From: Rhizoctonia solani
Lineage: Eukaryota > Basidiomycota > Agaricomycetes > Cantharellales > Ceratobasidiaceae
Reading direction: 5' to 3'
NCBI RefSeq assembly: GCF_016906535.1
Contig: NC_057378.1
Span: forward strand, 248,001-312,000
Length of the DNA: 64,000 nucleotides
Under the pieces are notes generated by a model. That model was given only the letters and a program-made list of their open reading frames with translations. It was not told the DNA's origin and ran no database searches. Positions 11,332 to 23,505 of the stretch are shown here, in pieces (within the stretch, counting starts at the first letter, position 1; each line of letters starts with the position of its first letter). The translations under genes and the position numbers were made by a program.

Positions 11332-13976
11332 ATGGGTAGAACCAAGCATCGCTCAGTTCTCAACTCGATGGGTTCTTCTAGCTTACGCGCTGGTGGTCTT
11401 ACCCTTGGTGTCCTCCCTTCCTTCAAACGAACGAAAAAAGATGAAGCGGTATTGAGGCGGTTGAGTTACCGGTTGATGTTGCCAGGGCACCACTCATGCG
11501 CCGTGCTACTGAAAGGGGCGAGGTTGCTCAGGCGAGATACATGAGGCAGGCTCAAGCGGTAAGTGAACGCATAGTTGCTATAGCTTACACAATTTATTTT
11601 CGTAGGCCGCGGTCTTTGAAGCTAGTCGCTTCGCTGCTAGGACGCTAAGAGAGCAGCAGGGCCGAAAGGGTCGTCCACTTTCCCCCCTTGGTGGGTTGGT
11701 AAGTAAGATATCCGAACACCGCTTTCCCAAGTGCTTATATTGAGTCGAACAGCCCGACCGGGGTGATAGGGCTGGCTATATCATTTTCAACGTCGCAAGT
11801 CCACAAGCTCTAGCTCATCCATTATGTCGAAATTTCCTGCCTCTCTGGCTGTTGCTGACGAAAATACATCTACATACCCTCGCAACTACCATCTATCTGA
11901 GAAGCATGGCAAATGCTCTCCAGGCGGCCCTTCGCAGCATTGGCTTGATCAACCCGGTTTGAAATCGAACTCTTTCCATCGAAGTCACCATTTCTATAAG
12001 CGCCACCACCACCACCACAGTCGTCAGGCAGCCAAAGACTCCAATCCAAATCGTCTCACGCAAACTAAAGAGGCAACTATTGAGAGTGATGTAACTGTCA
12101 CTCTCATTGCACCCCCGTCTGTGCATCTACGGGACGTTCATTTCGGGTTGGCGAAGATCAAGGTACCTCGCAGCTCGGTAGGCTGAAGCGGAAATCAATC
12201 AGACGAGCCGAACGATGGGTTGGCCTACACGAGAGAGGAATAATGCCAAATAGCCCGAGTGAGTCAAGTGAAGAATATGATGGATTGGTAAACGTGGGAT
12301 CCCCAGGTACGCTTAAAGGACCAAAAGCTGATTATTATGCTCACTCTCTCGAATAGATTGGAGATGGCACCAGTCCAGGAATCCCAGGGATAATTGACTT
12401 GGTGCAGAACTCCTGCGACGGAGAAAAGCTCGGCGGTTTGAGTGTCTCTCGTTTCCTAGCTGATGATAGAAACATTTCCGATTCTTCCAGTATACTTCTG
12501 CTCCTCATTGACTCGACCCCGAACCTGGTGGATCAAGCAACATTTTTCGTACGTCCCTTCGAAGATCAGTCGGTACTCGAATACGATCATCCTTCGGTTG
12601 GAACATCTCAAGATCTCCTCGTGGCTTTGGAAGTACCTAGTGCACCTAACAACTCGTGGCTCAAACAGCTGTGTGCTACTTTTAACCCATTAGATTCTGC
12701 TATTCAAACCTTTGGACTTGCCCTTTGCATGAATCAAGGTTCCGCGATAAACAATCGACGTATGAGTCAGGCATTTAGATACTCCCCCCACAATGGAATA
12801 CTTGCTCCTTACTATGGCGCTGAAGAAACTAAGGAAGCTGTTCTAGCGGCAGTGAACGAACGAATTCAAGCAATGGAATCCGATGATGGCAATCGCACAT
12901 CGGCTATGTCCGGTGGAACGGGACCGGAGTCTATGATCCTGATCCGAACGCTCTGAGGCCCGCTTCAAACTCGACAACTCTATCTATGTCCAACTATGAG
13001 TTCAATCCTTTGCACACGCCGGATGACAGTAATTCGAGCTACGGGTCCTCGCGATTAGAACCCTTCTCGGCTACATATCCGACGCCTGGTACCCCGAAGA
13101 CAGTGTGGAGTTCTGTGTCTGTGGCTGCAACTGCTCCTATTCCTACTCCAATACTCGCCATCAACGACACTTCTCTGCATAATCATCCACTCGTGATTGG
13201 CGAACATATGGACGAACCGGTTTCAGCCGCAAGCAGCGGTACCTCTACGAGCATAATTATGGTATTTCGCCCAATGGCGGAACCTCAATCCTGGCGCCGG
13301 ACCAAGCAGGATATCGATACTCCGGCCGAACGAGAGAAGGCTCTAGCAGGTTACCAGGAAATTGGACTCACGAGCAAAGATTCAGTGGAACTTAGTCATT
13401 GGACTATTATTGATAAACTCAGTTCTAGCGAAACTTCTGGCACGTCCAGACCGGCAGTTGCATGTGACCGTTATGGAAATGTTGAAAAGTCGGGAGCTCC
13501 AGTCAAATATTGGTCGGATATTGGAGCATCCAAGTCGTCTGCGTATGACTTAACCGATTCGTCGGGCGAGGTAAGCCAAATACTGAACCAGTAGTGTCTT
13601 GTTCTTACGACATCATCAGACTGGTACTTCAACTAACCCAGACGAAGCCAACGACTCGCTCCCTCCTAAACCTGTGCTGAATGTTGCCTATTTCGGAGAC
13701 TCTGGTCGATCTGCTCCAGTTCCACCTGAGGAACAGGCCGACTTTGCTCGCCCTATTCTGGTTGCAGATCCCTTGCCAGAAGATCGTACGACTTCGGAGT
13801 TTCCGTCCACTCACTTGGAAGCTTCTCAGAAATCTGAAGAAGATATGTCGACTACGCTTCGGGATTCTCCTTCGGACTATGGCCTATCCAGTAAGGGCTC
13901 GCCCCCTGGAGTGATGGCCACTATACCAAAAGGTCAATTTGGGCCACTAGGTATCCCAATAGATGCCAGTGACTAG
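11332..13976 (+). CDS. Unrecognised Ser/Pro/Thr-rich protein
   Basis: Coding character is clear although no family is recognised. The product starts MGRTKHRSVLNSMG and passes through a charged segment (VELPVDVARAPLMRRATERG) and short exons with a His run (RHHHHHSRQ) near 12000. Two long low-complexity exons follow (about 12360-13566 and 13620-13976), rich in Ser, Thr, Pro, Asp and Glu, ending GPLGIPIDASD. GT-AG introns at about 11560-11605, 11701-11751, 12306-12357 and 13570-13619 fit. The frame slips near 11448 (a missing G in a GG run fits) and near 12920. The protein is probably disordered and intracellular, with no signal peptide or TM segment. It lies between the two copies of the hydrolase/Costars segment, tail toward the second hydrolase. 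Confidence 0.6.
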
Positions 13977-14531
13977 GATTGATACGTCTGTATATTATTC
14001 TGCTTTCATTTTAAGGCAGTCATGTCATGTATCTGTTTGTGTTCAATTATCATTCGTCTTCTTCATGAAGTATGTACTCAAGGACTGTAATTTCGGCATA
14101 TTGGCGGAGCGCTTTTCGGAATTAAGCAAATCTGCTCCCAGCGAAGAGTTGTCACTTTTGGAATCCAAGATAGATATACAATTTTTGAGAACATGGAAGT
14201 AGTGTACTTCTAGTTATTGAAGTCAAATCTTTCGGTCTTGGTTGTACTGGGGCAACTCTTCGTAAACTTGGAATCCTCGTCGAATATCGGATCTTAGTGC
14301 GAACGACGGTATGAAATGCAGGAACTTGTGTTCAGATTCAACCATGTCTCCTACTCGTGCAAATTTTTATGAACGTCACAGTGCTACCACTTTGTAGTCA
14401 GTTGACAGTCACGTAAATACATGCATTATCTTAACTAAAATATGACATTGATTCGCTTAATTCTCCATCTCGATCCCAGAACCTGTGGACAAAACCTTAA
14501 GTAGCAGCCTAAATAAATAGAAAAGATGTAT
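13977..14531. other. Intergenic between convergent genes
   Basis: AT-rich sequence between the 3' ends of the low-complexity gene and the right-hand hydrolase gene. No gene, RNA or repeat recognised. Confidence 0.5.
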
Positions 14532-17500
14532 TCACCCCGTCGCGAGAATCCCTCCAAACCCCTTCGTATCGCTTTCCGGGCCAATAATCATCCACTCGGG
14601 GCCAGGGACGCCTGTTCTCAGAGGGAATGCTCTCAGAATTCGTTCGTAACCACTTAGATCCAAGGCATCCATATAAACGTGGTCCTATACCCGATTCAAC
14701 GGGCGGCTCATAATAGCTCACAATTTTACATACCTTGTGAAAGGATAGTGCTCCTACCCCATTTATGTTATATCTTTTTTGCCCGGTAACGATTGATCCA
14801 TCAGGCAAAATTCGCAAGGGGCTCGAGCGGACCGCCATTCCATATTTGTTATGATGTCCTCCGATCACCACCACACTTCGACCTTCCAGAACACGTCCTT
14901 GGAGCTCAGAATCCCTGAGGATGGTGCAATCCAGTTTCAAATATGTGTAGAGACTGTGCGCAATCCGTAGCGCGATAGTTTGGTAATAGTCTCCTTCCCG
15001 GGCTGGGATAACGAGGGCTATTGGCATCGCTGAGGTAAGGGCGCTGGATAACGATCCAGAATGATAGGATTTTGCCGTATGTACTATCTATAAATTTGTT
15101 AACCCAAATTCAATTAACTTTACTGTTCACAAAGACCAACCTCCCACTGGTTATCCTTTTCATATGAGAGCCAGAAAGAAGATTGACGAGGAACCTTGAT
15201 TCGTTGGCTGTCGACCTCAATAACGTCCCCATCTTTCAGTGAGATTTTGAGAGCTCAACAGAAAACGTATGAACGTTGGTCGTTTGTATAGAACTACCAC
15301 TGACGTGAATTCGGGATAACCTTTTCGAGGCTGAGTTACATTTAGTGACACTGAAAACGGAAACCTACCTCCCAGGAACCTTTGCTTTCCTGATCCGCCA
15401 ACCCCGCATGCTACCCGATTCTGATGGCCAGGCTACCGTAAGAGTAAAGTCGGTTTCTATTGTATTTGAAGCGGCGTAGGGTGAGGAAACCAGATCTTGA
15501 ATGGCACTTGAAACTGGTTCTCCTTAAACACCGTATCCCAAAAGTGGGGTTTTCCCGGAATCTCGGTCATGCTGTATGTGCGGATAATCAGACACGCATC
15601 CTCTATGATAGTGATCCCAGTCATACTTCACGTCAGCGTCCGGGTTCCACATTTTGATTAGTGCCATCCTTTCCCGCGAGTGCCATACCGGTACATTCTC
15701 GTCGCTGCCGCCATGTACCAGATGAACTAGCGGACATTTAGAGAAATATCGTTTCTCTATTGGAAATATTTCACTTACCTCGACTCAGCGCGAGATTCCC
15801 GGCTATGATATCTCCATCCTGTCCTTGCAAACTCGCCCTCAAAATACTCTGGAGTGCCGCATCTGCGAAGAGAGAACCACGAGAGGCTTGTGTGGGTACA
15901 TATAGCCGTGCACTAGTGTAGCCTGCTGCGGGAATAAGTGCAGGAATACAATCAGGGAATGCAGAAGCCAAATGCAAAGCGCCTTGCCCTCCGTTGGAGT
16001 GCCCGATTGCCACTACGGGAATGGTCTTGACTGGAACACCAGGCGGTTTTGGGACTGTTATCTCTGTTGCCAGATCGTGCGCAGTACAATAATCATCTTC
16101 ATGCCATACGCCAACTAACTTCAAGACGAGAGCCCTTAGGGCAGCGCAGACGTCAGCTCTTGAAGCTTCCCTCCAGTCCAGGCCCCAAGGTGTTAGACCT
16201 TGTACTACGAGGACCCATGCATACTCTGGACGCGGAAGCGCTGAGATCCAAAATGGGTGTGTGTGCATAACTCCAGCCCCATGGAGTGCCAAGAGGATAC
16301 GAGATTGAGTCGTAATATGGTGCGTTTTATTAGGAGGAGGAATGACAACGGCCGAGGCGGGTGTACCAGAAACAGAACGGTAAGTCAAAAGAAGCCCCTC
16401 TGTATCTTCAGATAGTTCACAGAGACTAGGATGGTTCTGGATAGGAATAGTGATGAGAAGTTATGGGGGGTTCGAGAGAGTGTATGTCGAGATGGAGACT
16501 GAGCTCTAGTGTGAGAAACCCAGCAGGAGCCAGGAGCGGTTTTTCCTGAACCAAATTCATCGATACTAGCCGCGTTTGAGACGGGGCCAATCTTATGGGC
16601 TCTATCATTTCGACGCGGATTTCCTGGAAAACCGTTTAGCAGCCCTTCGTCCACGAAATTACGTTACGAACATCTGTCACCCAAGTATCAATAAATCTGG
16701 GTCCATCGCCAATGGACCAGTACTCCTCTGAACACGAAGTCACTTCGATTCCAGCCGCGTCCCCATATGCCCAGCCATCGATAAAGTGTGGGAATACATG
16801 TGTCTTCTCATTGACTTGCACACAAGGAATATGCGGATTGAGCTGAGCATTGGCAATCCAGTTGGTTAGGTTCGAGTGATGGAGAGTCCAGGGCATTGTT
16901 ATGGATATCCGGGACATCTTGATCGCCAGTCTGTTCCACTTTGACCGAAATATCTACTTCAACGACAGGTGTAGTCCCGTCACTTGAGACCGTTGGGTCC
17001 CCAAAGAGACGTATCTCATAGTCCAGACTAATTAAGACATCTAGCTCTATGCCATTGATAGCAAAATCAGTAGCGCTTATTTCCGCCGCTTCGTGGTCAA
17101 AATAAGCTTTCAAAGGAACTCTGACTGGAGGCATATCAGCAGTATCGTAGATGTTGCAAGCATGCCATCTGGGGTTTAACGACCCATTCTAGAGTTGAGA
17201 ATAGTATATACGAGCACTGCGAAGCAGCCAAAACAAGATATGTCGGTCTGGATAAAGATAATGGATTGTGCGATAGAGCTGAAGTGAGTCGAATCGTTGT
17301 ATGAAGGAGAGCGTGGTGTTGTAAACCAGACCAGCCTTCGGTGTGACGAATCGAATCCCAACAAATACCGGGAAATCGGATAGAGTAGTGAATTGATTCC
17401 AGTTTTTTATGGTCAGAGTCTCCCGAGCTAGCACGTGCTACAGCAGCGGTATGATTTGTCCAATGCACAAACCCATTGTCTGCCAAGTGGGACGTGTAAG

Positions 17501-17938
17501 CGTGAGTGTAATCCAAGGGGAAGACTATTTCGGCTATGAAATCAATTAGATTATTTGAAGCTCGCGTTTCTCAGACATCAATGGCACACATTTAAGAGGA
17601 TATCCAGGATTCAAGAAATGTTGCTCGCGAGCCTCTCTGCGTAACCCTGGGTCAATAGTTGAATCGCTTTCAACGTACTTAATGCTCACTGAGGGAATGG
17701 TCCTATGACCTTGTAGTAAGAGGTAAATTTTAGTTCTTGAGTTTGATATATAACAAGATTTCAATGGACAACTAACCTCAAATGCATGTGAGATATAGGC
17801 TACCCAGTGGTTTTCAATGGAACTCTGCTCTTCAATAGGATATAGAGCGGTTGCGGAAAGACTATATCTGTAAAATGTTGCAATCAAGACATAATTCAGT
17901 ATCCGCATGATTAAAACACAGAATTCATCAAGTATCAA
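14532..17938 (-). pseudogene. Secreted S9-like alpha/beta hydrolase, right copy, several frameshifts
   Basis: This copy spans the whole gene: signal peptide (Met 17908 or 17938), lumenal domain, GHSNGGQGA elbow (about 15990-16010), HGGSDENVP (about 15690-15715), PGKPHFWDTV (about 15535-15560) and a C-terminal segment absent from the window for the left copy. That segment includes HSLYTYLKLDCTILRDSEL and ends SDTKGFGGILATG, stop at 14532. The Trp codon lost in the left copy is intact here. However, exonic deletions relative to the left copy shift the frame near 15240, 15518, 16460 and 16476, 16853, and 17189-17207; differences in introns (for example near 16650 and 15728) are harmless. Either this copy is decaying or its consensus is poor; similar one-base losses elsewhere in the window favour at least some sequence errors. 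Enzymatic specificity is unknown. Confidence 0.75.
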
Positions 17939-19449
17939 AATTCGCGATCTAAATTATCGATTCGAGAGGGTGCTTGATGCAGTGTAACAACTGGTCACGT
18001 GAGATGCCAAGGTGGTAGGACGAGCCCCAACACACGGAGTGACGGGGCTGTTGCTGACTCAATTGAGTCACTAAGTATACCTGAACAATTGAGGCCTCCA
18101 AGGGTTACTTCCTATGTAGTAATAGTCACCCGATCGCGAGCTTAGGCTCTTGGCTCCAGTGCAACTCCCCGCGCAAAATGAAGGCTTGCCGAGGTTGACA
18201 CAGTGCCTAAACAGTATCCCATCACTTTAGCTAACCAGCCTCTAGAGGTATGTTACTCCCTCTTTCGGTCAACAAATCCACATAAATCTAGTTCCTTCTT
18301 CTATGCATACGGCATTTGATATGACACATTACTAGTTGTGGCGTTTGGAGGATGTATGAGGACTCAACGTCCAAACTATTAATGTAGGTACTAGACATAA
18401 CTTAATATACTGTGAGGTACCTCTCGGGCCTCTCCTCTCTCCACACCAGAAGCAACTGTACTAATGACCCCTGCCTTTCGTCATTTATTCGACAATGGTG
18501 AATGTGCACTTCTTCCCACGATCAATTGGCTGATACAGCTAGGGCGCTATGATTTCTGAATAGACTTCCATGGTTCGAAGATATACGCACATCCTGTTTG
18601 CGGCTAATCAGGGTGGTTAACGTTAGCTCCTTCTCTTCGCTTCACCTGTGTGACTTGCTCCATCGAGCCGATCTAGCAGCAAAGTTTTTATTCGGCTAGC
18701 TCTTTATTTGATGACCGCATTCCGGGTTCTTTCTTATAGCGTAGTACTCATCGGAAAAGGAACGGGCAATAGACAATACAACGCTCACAGTTGGAGGCGG
18801 GGATGTGCAGCAGTGCAAGGGATGGTTCTTCGCGTATGCGGGCACGTGCTATAGTGAGGAGCATACCCCGTGCGCCCCCTATTCCACCGTGTATTACCTG
18901 GATAGCTCAGGTGTGCACGTTGGTGCTTCTCTGACGCATTTAATGACAGAATAATGCTCTGGTTATGGTTAAGCAGCAATAGACCAAATATTAACGTTGA
19001 CGTCAATACCCCGGATGGAGACCGGGACGATGGCCCTAAGTGACTTTTTACGATATGAGAGTACACGATAATCTAGTTTGGTACAGCTCATGGGTCCGAG
19101 ATTACGACTGCGAGCTATCTGCTCGGCTTTCAATCAGAGGTTGCCAGACGCCTTTTTCTTTGCCAATATTTGTAGTTTTGATAAGACAATGTACAAGCTG
19201 GTTTTTAATCATAAAGAAATGTGGGATATTACATACTAGTGACTAATGCTATGCAATGAGCCACAGCTATCTCTACGTATACCTTCTCCTGGTCACGAAA
19301 GTGTTTGGGCGCTTGGGCTTTCATCAACTGGAAATGGACATGTTGGTAGCGGTCGCTGGTGCATACATCCGACACGTGCCTGAGAATATGCTGACTAAGC
19401 TCGAACGCGTATTGTCAGACTACAACCACGACACGAAACGACACCAGAC
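17939..19449. other. Duplicated intergenic region, right copy
   Basis: Counterpart of 2765-4288. It shares TCACGTGA (17995-18002) and the TGACTCA palindrome. No gene supported: frames present here are broken in the other copy. Confidence 0.6.
18055..18070. promoter_or_regulatory. Perfect 16-bp palindrome of two TGACTCA sites (right copy)
   Basis: TGACTCAATTGAGTCA is a perfect inverted repeat and holds a Gcn4/AP-1 type TGACTCA on each strand. It lies about 120 bp upstream of the hydrolase start and 1.4 kb upstream of Costars. Function is inferred from the motif. Confidence 0.5.
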
Positions 19450-19821
19450 ATGCCTAGTATTGACGAAGAAGTCGAGTCCCTCAAGGTTAGGGACTGATCC
19501 TGACCTCTTCTGAGTGGTACTGAACAGCTAACTGTTAGAGAGAGATCAAGAGATTGGGTACGAAACCAGCAGATGGTCAGCCTGGAATTGCAGTGGTAAA
19601 GTTTGGTAAACTCGTAAGAGACGAGAAAGCCAGTAATATCTGTAAGTCATAGCTATGATTCATTCTCGCTTCCTTGTGCTACATCTTTTTTTGTTGCAGT
19701 CGAGGCTCTGAATGGTACGCTACGTGCCGCCAAACGCAAGGGAGTGGTCACCTTTGAGGGTCAGATGTTGTTGCAAGGAGCCCATGATAATATTGATGTT
19801 ATCCTGCTTCAAGATGAGTAG
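19450..19821 (+). CDS. Costars-domain protein (ABRACL-like), complete
   Basis: Three exons, 19450-19485, 19539-19641 and 19700-19821, join in frame to a protein of about 86-91 residues, the usual size of stand-alone Costars proteins (human ABRACL has 81). Diagnostic pieces are RLGTKPADGQPG, VVKFGKLVRDEKASNIFEAL, GTLRAAKRKGVVTF and GQMLLQGAHDNIDVILL. Introns of 53 and 58 nt have GT-AG ends. Costars proteins are linked to actin dynamics and cell motility in Dictyostelium and animals; in this fungus a cytoskeletal role is inference. The duplicated, truncated copy lies at 4289-4481. The ENPP gene starts 169 bp downstream on the same strand. Confidence 0.9.
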
Positions 19822-19990
19822 AACCAAGGTGTATGTAACCCATAGACGTGGCTTGGAATGTTTTATCTATTCACATTCTCCGATCCCAAGCGCTGACTGG
19901 GAAAGGTCCGTGCTTTGTTAATCCCGGCGCTTAATGCGATGAATTGGACTGGGATGGTTCTCCTAAACAACCACCACCCTCGGGCCTGAG

Positions 19991-22267
19991 ATGAGTGCCG
20001 GCCCTTCGCGATCTCCACCTAAACGGACTCTCTCTAGAGAAGAACAAGCTGATCCATCTACGAGCTCTGTCAATGAGCAAACACCTCTCCTTGCCACCCA
20101 CCAGGTGAAAACTCACCGCCTACTCGGCATCCAAGTCCCACTATGGCTTCCACGACGCTATATTGCCGTAATCATCGCTTTTGTCGGCATGATGACTGTG
20201 CTACTCGTATCTGTTCTATTTATTGATCCTATATGGAGACGACAGCAAAGTGTATTTATGAACAACGGCACACACGACTTTCGGAAGACAGTCGTGGTCA
20301 TCTCCTTCGATGGATTCAGGTTTGTTTTTGCCCATCTGTGGTACATCTCCATAATTAATAACTGCAGTGCCTTTGCTACAGAGCTGACTACCTTCACCGC
20401 GGCTTGACTCCCAACCTCCTTGCCACCGGGGATAGTGGACTTCGTGCTCGCTGGTTACAACCATCATATCCGGTTAGTCTTCTAAAGGGGTTTCTGTCAT
20501 TAAATGATTAAAGTTGCATTGAAACAGTCTCTTACTTTCCCGTAAGTGAGATTTTCCCAGACGTCATGACTGCTTGATTTCTCACTACATATCATGTGGT
20601 GCAGTAACCATTGGTCGATAATGTACGTCTAACTGGTATATTCCGAATCAATCCGACTTACACTTGTTTAGGACTGGTTTATTCCCGGAATCGCACGGTA
20701 TTATTGCCAACGAGTTCATCGAACCCGAGACGGGCGAGCACTTTTTCTATCAACACCCGGATGAGAGCTGGAATGCCAGCTGGTGGGGCGGAGAGCCTGT
20801 GAGTGGTCCCGGTTGGGCTGACGCCATGTGATCTAACGAGTCAATTACGAATAGATGTGGGAGACCGCTGTCAAGGCAGGGATGAAAACAGCGAACCTCA
20901 TGTGGTACGTGTTCAGTTTGCCAGAGGTGTCGCAAGGCTAATTTGACTAGGCCCGGGCCACCCGTCACTCGCAACGGCAATAAGCCCACTTACTTTATCC
21001 CCTTTCGGGTTGGTCTTTTGAAACCAATTTCGATATTCGTCGACTTACTTGGTAATTCAGAAAGACAATATAACCCTGCAAGAAAAGGTAGATCAGATCC
21101 TTGCGTGGATAGACTTGCCTTTTGATGACAGGCCACAACTCATCAACAGTAAGTTTCCGCTACATATGCCATGAGGTCATTGATCGAGGTTGGGGCAGTG
21201 TATGAGCCTCTAATTGACGATGTGGGGCACCACAACGGCCCTGACTCACCTGAGATGACGGTGGGTCCATGAGTCGTTTTCATTGGCGACCAACTAATCG
21301 ACAAGTAGGATGCACTAATGAACATTGATGTTTTCGCTCATTCCGTACGCTCTGGCTTGAGCTCGCGCAACCTATCTTCAATTGTCGACGTCATTTTCCT
21401 GAGTGACCACGGTATGGCTCCTACACATGATCGCAAATGGATCTACCTAGACGATATACTTGGCGAAGAAGGCGCAAATGAGATTGACTGGAAACTGGGC
21501 CAACCAAGTGCCGGCCTGTGGTTCCACCCGGGTGCAAACACGACCAGGCATTTGAGGAAGCTTCACAAAGCCTCTGCAAAACCACCCCATAACTTCAAGG
21601 TTTACACTGCGACGAGCGACGTTTGGCCCAATGTCTATAAAGGGGTGGGTAACTGGATACTCTCAGATTCACGGTGCTGACTATCTTAATCCAGGTACAT
21701 ATCCCTCCTGAGCTACAAAACCCGTTCCCAGCCAACAAGCATTTCTCCCCCGACCATAACTCGCGCATTCCGCCAGTTTATGTCGTTCCCGAATTAGGAT
21801 GGTCGGTCACGTGGCACCGGGAAAAGGATCCTTGGTACTCGAATGGAGTATGTTTGTTACTTCTATCTATTGTGCTGGTGCTTATTGGGCCCTCAAAGGA
21901 CCACGGATACGACAACGAACATCCCCTAATGCGAGCAATGTTCATTGCCAGCGGTCCATTCACAGACCGTGTCCGAGCTCAGGTTTTTGCTCAGGCCCAA
22001 TCTCAGCCAGCGGTTACTCCGACACCCAACCGCTTCGCACGATCTTCCCCTGCACCCGCGATTTATATTCCCGAAACCATTAACAAGACGTCCAAGCCGC
22101 CCATCTATGTACCCCCGCGAGGAGGTGGACACGGCCCCGTCTTGATCGACAAGTTCCAGAACGTCGAGGTGTACGGACTTGTGATGCGCCTACTTGGCAT
22201 CCGCGCTTATGCTGCTCAAACGAATGGTACAGACGGGTTTTGGGACGAGTGGTTTGATCGGTTTTGA
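19991..22267 (+). CDS. Type II membrane nucleotide pyrophosphatase/phosphodiesterase (ENPP family)
   Basis: The protein has a short cytosolic N-terminus, one TM helix (YIAVIIAFVGMMTVLLVSVLFI, about residues 56-78) and a lumenal alkaline-phosphatase-fold domain. Metal-site and catalytic motifs in order are VVISFDGFR then ADYLHRGLTPNL; SLTFPNHW with the nucleophile Thr; LFPESHGI; IDDVGHHNGPDS; LSDHGMAP; and DHGYDNEHPLMRA with the last His. The Asp and His ligands of a two-zinc centre are therefore all present. About ten short introns separate the exons, and the frame appears intact once they are removed. It probably hydrolyses nucleotide pyrophosphate or phosphodiester bonds outside the cytosol, giving a role in phosphate or nucleotide scavenging, as in yeast Npp1/Npp2. 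The exact substrate cannot be told. Confidence 0.88.
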
Positions 22268-22991
22268 GTTGGATTAGAAATATTAGTTGGACTGCTTTTC
22301 CTCTGTATTTTACCTTAATTTGTTTTGTGTAAATTGTTCAGCTACGTGCTTGGCTCCTGGCTATAAACGTGCAATCGAGTTCATCAGTAGGATAAAACTA
22401 GTGTAGGGCTCCCTATCGCGGAGATTTTACCCATACTGAAGAACGTGCCCAATAGTTAAGAGTTATAGAGGAAGGTAGGAGGCAGGCGCAACCTGGGCGT
22501 GGTCGTATATAGAAAGATTGGAAAACATGGTATCCGATCTGTGAGATAATTTTATCAGGATATCTAACTTGGCAACCACTTGGAGAAATGATTGCCGGAC
22601 TAGGAGCGGGGCATAATATGTATTCGGCCTACGCCCGCATCTGCGGCGGGCTTGCGCGTGGCAATCAATGCCAATCTTAATGAACGGTTTCAATTCCAAA
22701 TACATTCTCCGATCGCTTAGCATACCAAAAAAGACATATTAGTGAATTGTTGTGAACTGAAATGTGCCGGTGGTACGTGGATAATTTCCGAGAACTCCCT
22801 CTCCAATTGCTACGGAGGCATCCCAGCTACTAACTTGGCAGGCGATGATGTGGCCACCATGCCGTACTGATTCAGCTTGAAGCATGAATTTAAACCTATA
22901 AAAACAAGCACATTGAGCCGTTAGTTCGATACCATTCGAGTTTTATTTTCTCTTACAAGTCATACTCAACTATATATCTTTCTCTCGCACA
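22268..22991. other. Intergenic with DUF1857 gene promoter
   Basis: No gene seen. The right end contains the promoter of the downstream DUF1857 gene, including a TATA box at 22897-22903. Confidence 0.5.
22897..22903 (+). promoter_or_regulatory. TATA box of the left DUF1857 gene
   Basis: TATAAAA lies 95 bp upstream of the ATG at 22992. The paralog at 25449 has the same motif at nearly the same distance, which supports function. Confidence 0.6.
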
Positions 22992-23505
22992 ATGTCTGTC
23001 ATCTTTGAATACGCATACACAGTCCCTTTCCCAAAGGACTCGAAGATCACCTGGGCTCAGGCCTTCGAGGCCATGCGCTATAAGGCTGCCGCTCCAATGT
23101 CCTTCGTACCCAGCATCGCAGCAGCTGAAATTCTAGAACAGAGCTCCGAATTCATTAAACGGAAGACGACGATGAAGACTGGAGTTCAAGTGGTAGAGGA
23201 AATTCATTTGTATGCTCCGTGTTTGGTACGTACACATCCTTGACCAGGCAGAAAGGGTCTCACTGACGTTTGTACAGGTAACGTTCAAAGCCGATAACGG
23301 CCAATTTGTTACCAATGTGATTTCGGAGAACACTCAAGGAGAGCTTCTCATGACCTTCACTTTCCATATGCCCATCCCGGGCGTCGAGCCTGGAAGCGAA
23401 GCTGCAGAAGAGAAGCTCAAGGAGTTGAAGCAGCGGACTCAGGAAGGGGTCTCGCAAAGTATGAAGACTACTATGGTGATGTTTGAGGAGGGAAAGCTTA
23501 ACTAG
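22992..23505 (+). CDS. DUF1857 / AtaL-like SRPBCC-fold protein
   Basis: Two exons (22992-23225 and 23278-23505, 52-nt intron) encode 153 residues, the usual length for this family. Characteristic stretches are ITWAQAFEAMRYKAAAPMSF, FVPSIAAAEILEQ, TNVISENTQGELLMTF and TFHMPIPG. The family adopts a START/SRPBCC hydrophobic-pocket fold; the name AtaL comes from a gene linked to an Aspergillus secondary-metabolite cluster, and the biochemical role is unsettled. A nearly identical gene lies inverted 1.4 kb away. No signal peptide; probably cytosolic. Confidence 0.88.

Larger units (their letters stand above)
15185..19698. repeat. Segmental duplication, right copy (partner 1-4536)
   Basis: Near-identical to 1-4536, in the same orientation and about 10.6 kb beyond its end. 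Most length differences are one or two bases missing here relative to the left copy. Because Costars and the hydrolase both continue uninterrupted past the ends of the repeat on this side, this copy is probably the source locus. Confidence 0.95.
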
